Source: JBJXHB01 sp046160725
Lineage (GTDB): Bacteria; Pseudomonadota; Gammaproteobacteria; Burkholderiales; Burkholderiaceae_C
Assembly: GCA_046160725.1 (NCBI GenBank)
Contig: JBJXHB010000048.1
Location: 1 to 7,887 of the forward strand
Length of the DNA: 7,887 nt
Reading direction: 5' to 3'
A program made the position numbers and the translations under genes. Of this stretch, positions 5,102-7,887 are shown one piece after another. The notes beneath the pieces are model-generated. The model had not been told where the DNA came from. It saw nothing but the letters and a program-made list of their open reading frames with translations, and did not search any database. Position 1 is the first letter of the stretch; each line of letters starts with the position of its first letter.

Positions 5102-6730
5102 ATGAACGCACCGCTGCCCGATACCGCGCTGACACCCGCCACGCCCACGCGCCTGATGACCGGTGAGCAGTACGTGGAGTCGCTGCGCGCGCTGAAGCCC
5201 GTGGTGTATGTCGATGGCCGGCGCGTCGCCTCGGTGGCCGACGAGCCGGCGCTGGCACCCGGCGTGCGCGCCATGGCCTTCACCTACGACGCCGCGCTGC
5301 GCCCGGAGTGGGCACCGCTGATGACGCAACACCAGCGCGCCACGGGCCGCACCGTCAACCGCATGCTGGCGGTGGACGACAGCGCCGGCGACCTGCTGAA
5401 CAAGCTGGAGGCGGTGCGCCTGCTGTGCCAGGAGACCGGCTGCGCGCAGCGCTACCTGGCCCACGACGGCCTGGCCGCGCTCGGGCAGATGGCGCAGCGC
5501 CTGGACGACCACCACGGCAGCGGCCGCGAGCACCGCGACCGCTTCACCGCCTACTTGGACCATGTGCAGGCGAACGACCTGACGCTGGGCATCGCGATGA
5601 CCGATGCCAAGGGCGACCGCAGCCGCCGCGCGCACGAGCAGGCCAACCCGGACACCCATGTCCACATCGTCGAGCGCAACGCGCGCGGCATCGTCATCAG
5701 CGGCACCAAGGCCATCGTCACCGGTGCGCCTTACATGCACGAGTTCCTGGTCACGCCGCACCGCAACCTGGTCGAGGCCGACGCGGCCTTTGCGGTGTGC
5801 TGCGCGGTGCCGGTGGACGCGCCCGGCCTGACCATCGTCTCGCGTCCGGCCGGCCGCCCCGGCGACAAACTGGAGCACGGCGCGGCGCTGTTCTCGCGCC
5901 GCTATGGCCAGGCCACCGGCGTGCTGATCTTCGACCGCGTGGCTGTGCCCTGGGAGCGCGTCTTCCTGGCCGGGCAGTGGGCTCAGGCCGGCCCGCTGGT
6001 CACCGACTACGCCACCCACCACCGCCACACCTGCATCGCCGCGCGCGCCGGCTTCGGCGACCTGCTGATCGGCGCCGGCGCGCTGATGTGCGAGGCCAAC
6101 GGCTTCGACGACCCGGGCCAGGTCAGCAGCCTGCGCGAGCCCATGGTCGAGCTGATCAAGATCGTCGAGGGCTTCTATGCCTGCGGCGTGGCCGCCAGCG
6201 TCTACGGCAGCGCCGACTCAAGCGGCATCTTCATGCCCGAGCCGGTGTACGCCAACATCGGCAAGCTGCTGCTGGCCACCCAGATCTACGACATGCACCG
6301 CCTGGCGCACGAGGTCTCCGGCGGGCTGATCGTCACCCTGCCCGGCCCGGACGAGGACCACAACCCCGCCACCGCCGCCACCCTGGCCGAGGTGCTGCGC
6401 GCCAACCCGGCGGTGCCCTACGACAAGCGCATCCAGACCGCGCGCTTCATCGAGGACCTGACCGCGTCCTACCAGGCCGGCTGGTATTCAGTCATCAGCC
6501 TGCACGGCGGCGGCTCACCGGCGGCCATGAAGCAGGAGATCTGGCGCCGCTATCCGCTGGGCAGCAAGGTCGAGCTGGTCGAGCGCCTGCTGGACCGCGG
6601 CGTGCTGGCCCCGGACCCGGCCCGTCCGATCACCCAGAACCGCCAGCCCGGCCGCTGCTGCGACAGCGGCTGCAGCGCGCCGGGGCAGCCGGTGATGGTG
6701 TCGCTGCCGGGGCGGAGTGAGGCGGAGTGA
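5102..6730 (+). CDS. 4-hydroxyphenylacetate 3-hydroxylase / 4-hydroxybutyryl-CoA dehydratase (HpaB/AbfD) family flavoprotein
   Basis: A 542-residue protein of the HpaB/AbfD family, FAD-binding enzymes with an acyl-CoA-dehydrogenase-like fold. ATG 5102 has AGGAG six bases upstream. Signatures include MTGEQYVESLR (19-29), MTDAKGDRS (166-174) followed by DTHVHIVER, GTKAIVTGAPYMHEFLV (201-217), GFGDLLIGAGALMCEANGF (317-335) and the closing motif SLHGGGSP (466-473). MTDAKGDRS and the later GDLLIGA block resemble the 4-hydroxybutyryl-CoA dehydratase branch more than classical HpaB. From memory of AbfD, its 4Fe-4S ligands are C99, C103, H292 and C299; here these appear to align with C114, Y118, H307 and A314, so two of four ligands are missing. 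It is therefore probably a flavin-dependent hydroxylase or another reaction rather than the radical dehydratase. HpaB enzymes need a separate flavin reductase (HpaC), which is absent here. A Cys-rich tail, RCCDSGC (518-524), precedes the end. Substrate unknown. Confidence 0.9.
   Translation: MNAPLPDTALTPATPTRLMTGEQYVESLRALKPVVYVDGRRVASVADEPALAPGVRAMAFTYDAALRPEWAPLMTQHQRATGRTVNRMLAVDDSAGDLLNKLEAVRLLCQETGCAQRYLAHDGLAALGQMAQRLDDHHGSGREHRDRFTAYLDHVQANDLTLGIAMTDAKGDRSRRAHEQANPDTHVHIVERNARGIVISGTKAIVTGAPYMHEFLVTPHRNLVEADAAFAVCCAVPVDAPGLTIVSRPAGRPGDKLEHGAALFSRRYGQATGVLIFDRVAVPWERVFLAGQWAQAGPLVTDYATHHRHTCIAARAGFGDLLIGAGALMCEANGFDDPGQVSSLREPMVELIKIVEGFYACGVAASVYGSADSSGIFMPEPVYANIGKLLLATQIYDMHRLAHEVSGGLIVTLPGPDEDHNPATAATLAEVLRANPAVPYDKRIQTARFIEDLTASYQAGWYSVISLHGGGSPAAMKQEIWRRYPLGSKVELVERLLDRGVLAPDPARPITQNRQPGRCCDSGCSAPGQPVMVSLPGRSEAE
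6711..6730 (+). repeat. Tandem 10-bp duplication at the HpaB-family stop codon
   Basis: GGCGGAGTGA occurs twice in direct succession (6711-6720 and 6721-6730). The second copy supplies the in-frame TGA of the HpaB-family gene. Removing one copy would shift the frame so that this stop is lost and the protein would read on into the toxin region. The duplication therefore sets the present C-terminus (ending GRSEAE). Confidence 0.7.
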
Positions 6731-6766
6731 GGCGGCCGGAGTGTCGACAACGCCGCCCGTGCGCTG

Positions 6767-7191
6767 TCAGGCAGCGAAGGGGTTGTGCACCGTCAGCCCC
6801 TCGATGCGCTGCCCATGCTGCAGGTCCTCGCTGAGCAGCCGCGTGCAGCCCGCGGCCAGCGCCGATGCGACGATCAGCGAGTCGTAGAAGCTGAAGCGCC
6901 AGCGCAGCTGCACATCGAGCGCGCGGTGGTACATCGCGCCAGGGGGCAGCACCTGCAACAGCGGCAGCAACACGACGTCGAGGTCGTTGCGCGCCTGATC
7001 CGGCGCAATCGGCACGGCGGCCTTGCGCAGCATGGTGTTCAGCCACTCCTGGACGACCTGGAAGCTGATGCAGGCATTGCCGGTGGCCAGCGCCTGGCGC
7101 ACGATGCCTCGGCGATGCGGTGCTTGCGCTTGTCAGCGGCATCCAGGTGGTAGACAAGGACGTTGGTGTCGATGAAGAGCTCAGCGCTCAT
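6767..7191 (-). pseudogene. PIN-domain toxin (VapC-like), frameshifted
   Basis: A PIN-domain ribonuclease toxin gene split over two frames. The start ATG 7191 encodes MSAELFIDTNVLVYHLDAAD and onward to IAEA (residue 29). After that the frame reads 21 unrelated residues (SCARRWPP...) to TGA at 7041-7039, giving about 50 residues. The rest of the PIN domain is intact in another frame from 7105 to the TGA at 6767-6769. One extra base in the GAGGC-ATC stretch near 7105-7108, for example GAGGCCATC, would restore a 141-residue protein. In the restored numbering the four acidic metal ligands are present: D8 (FIDTN), E49 (VVQEWL), D104 (SFYDSLIVAS) and D123 (LLSED). The downstream part also has a GTG start at 7102 but lacks the first Asp, so it should be inactive. 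Its ATG overlaps the antitoxin end by 11 bp, the normal coupled layout. Recent decay or a sequencing error are both possible. Confidence 0.85.
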
Positions 7192-7402
7192 TCATCTCAT
7201 CCCGGCTGAGCTTGCGTCCCACTTTGACTTGCCCGCGCAGCGCGGGCATCAACTGGTCGCAGCGCTGCAGGCGGCCCGCCGTATCGGCATAGCCCGCCAG
7301 CCAGCGGCGGAACTGCTCGTTCAGCGTGGTCTTCTTGGCCCGTGCACGTTCGCGGGCCGCCTCGATCAGCGCCTCGTCAGCGCTCAGGGTGATGTTTTTC
7401 AT
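7181..7402 (-). CDS. Antitoxin of a VapBC-like toxin-antitoxin pair (ribbon-helix-helix type)
   Basis: A 73-residue protein. MKNITLSADEALIEAARERA (1-20) gives a short strand and a long helix, followed by TTLNEQFRRWLAGYA (25-39), the pattern of small ribbon-helix-helix DNA-binding antitoxins. The tail (40-73) is the likely toxin-binding part. It would repress its own operon and neutralise the PIN toxin encoded directly downstream, whose ATG lies within its last codons. GGAG (7413-7410) seven bases before ATG 7402 is a good ribosome site. The gene appears intact although its toxin partner is frameshifted. The exact antitoxin subfamily is not certain. Confidence 0.85.
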   Translation of the reverse strand: MKNITLSADEALIEAARERARAKKTTLNEQFRRWLAGYADTAGRLQRCDQLMPALRGQVKVGRKLSRDEMNER

Positions 7403-7415
7403 TGGCGGACTCCAG

Positions 7416-7449
7416 TCGCACGAGAGCAGGGTACACGGACGCCGTGCGA
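7416..7449. promoter_or_regulatory. Inverted repeat upstream of the antitoxin, candidate operator
   Basis: TCGCACG (7416-7422) and CGTGCGA (7443-7449) form a perfect 7-bp inverted repeat with 20 bases between. It starts 13 bases upstream of the antitoxin start in a 96-bp divergent intergenic region (7403-7498). Antitoxins of this type normally bind palindromes at this position, so it may be the autoregulatory site. A 7-bp match in GC-rich DNA can be chance. Confidence 0.3.
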
Positions 7450-7498
7450 TGGGGTCCGGCCGTCCTGCCGAAGGCGGCCGCCGGCCCTACCATCGGCC

Positions 7499-7887
7499 AT
7501 GACCGTCGGCCCGACCCACGCGGCACCTGCGCCGCCCCCCGCGCTGCGCCTGGCCATTGCCCAACCGCCGATGGCCTGGACCACCGCTGAAAACACCGAC
7601 ACCGCGCTGGCGATGTTGTCCGCGGCGGCAGCGGTCGGTGCGGCGCTGTGCGTGTTCCCGGAGCTGATGGTCACGGGCTTTCACCGCCGCATCGCGCAGG
7701 AGGCCAGGCCGGAGGTCGTCGGCCCGGCGCTGCAGCGCATCGCGCAGGCCTGCGCCGACCACCGCATCGCGGCGTCCGTCGGCGCGCCCTGCTTCGGTAC
7801 CGATGGCGCCATCCTGAACAGCCAGTTGCTGTTCGACAGCGGCGGGCAACTTGTCGCCACCACCGACAAGCGGGGTCTCACCGCGCC
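7499..7887 (+). CDS. Carbon-nitrogen hydrolase (nitrilase superfamily), 5' part only
   Basis: The first 129 residues of a nitrilase-superfamily enzyme; the rest lies beyond the right edge. This family cleaves nitriles or amides with a Glu-Lys-Cys triad. LRLAIAQPPMAWTTAENTD (16-34) is the usual first strand and following loop. CVFPELMVTGF (51-61) contains the general-base E55. LNSQLLFDSGGQLVATTDK (106-124) leads to K124 in DKRGLTA, the catalytic Lys position of the usual YRK-HL motif. The Cys elbow is not yet reached. ATG 7499 is taken as the start because it lies a short way before the first strand; residues 1-15 are Ala/Pro-rich and no clear ribosome site is seen, so a later start is possible. 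The substrate cannot be named. The gene is divergent from the antitoxin. Confidence 0.9.
   Translation, partial: MTVGPTHAAPAPPPALRLAIAQPPMAWTTAENTDTALAMLSAAAAVGAALCVFPELMVTGFHRRIAQEARPEVVGPALQRIAQACADHRIAASVGAPCFGTDGAILNSQLLFDSGGQLVATTDKRGLTA

Noticed and set aside
5308..6720. Shifted plus-strand frame of about 470 codons within the HpaB-family gene
   Set aside because: It consists mainly of Arg, Ala, Gly and Pro and has no family motifs, while the frame from 5102 matches the family over its whole length.
6731..6757. Possible terminator hairpin between the convergent HpaB-family and toxin genes
   Set aside because: GGCGGC and GCCGCC can pair, but the stem is only 6 bp, the loop is 15 bases and no T-run follows; chance is likely at this GC content.
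7039..7110. Programmed frameshift in the toxin gene
   Set aside because: No slippery heptamer or nearby structure is visible at the shift point; a single-base loss or sequencing error explains it more simply.

Overview
The window is about 70% GC and densely packed. It carries a Bug/TctC-type periplasmic binding protein without its membrane partners and several small catabolic-type enzymes with short gaps. This fits a high-GC betaproteobacterium of the order Burkholderiales. That assignment rests on composition and gene content only; no rRNA or other marker gene is present.

Layout: bases 1-5007 hold six genes, all on the minus strand and probably one transcription unit. In transcription order (right to left) they are an isochorismatase-family hydrolase (4426-5007), a VOC/glyoxalase-fold protein (3858-4403), an antibiotic-biosynthesis-monooxygenase (ABM) protein (3483-3854), a LysE/RhtB exporter (2855-3472), a Bug/TctC solute-binding protein (1812-2786), and a large protein cut off by the left edge (1-1799). 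The last one joins a P-loop ATPase to a C-terminal domain that looks like a class III nucleotidyl cyclase. A 94-bp divergent intergenic region (5008-5101) with a perfect 7+3+7 inverted repeat separates this block from a plus-strand 4-hydroxyphenylacetate 3-hydroxylase/4-hydroxybutyryl-CoA dehydratase-family gene (5102-6730). Next, on the minus strand, comes a type II toxin-antitoxin pair: an intact ribbon-helix-helix-like antitoxin (7181-7402) and a PIN-domain toxin gene broken by a one-base frameshift (6767-7191). The right edge holds the start of a plus-strand carbon-nitrogen hydrolase (7499-7887), transcribed away from the antitoxin.

How the genes may work together (inference): the HpaB-family enzyme, VOC protein, ABM protein, isochorismatase-like hydrolase, LysE exporter and Bug binding protein look like a small module for uptake, oxidation and export around an unknown organic acid or aromatic substrate. 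The ATPase-cyclase gene trails this module and need not share its function. Its combination of a STAND/AAA-like NTPase with a cyclase-like domain recalls nucleotide-signalling or stress/defence proteins, and it is the most unusual item here.

Apart from the two edge-truncated genes and the broken toxin, all genes look intact. I see no RNA genes, insertion sequences or CRISPR arrays. No stretch longer than about 100 bases lacks a gene.
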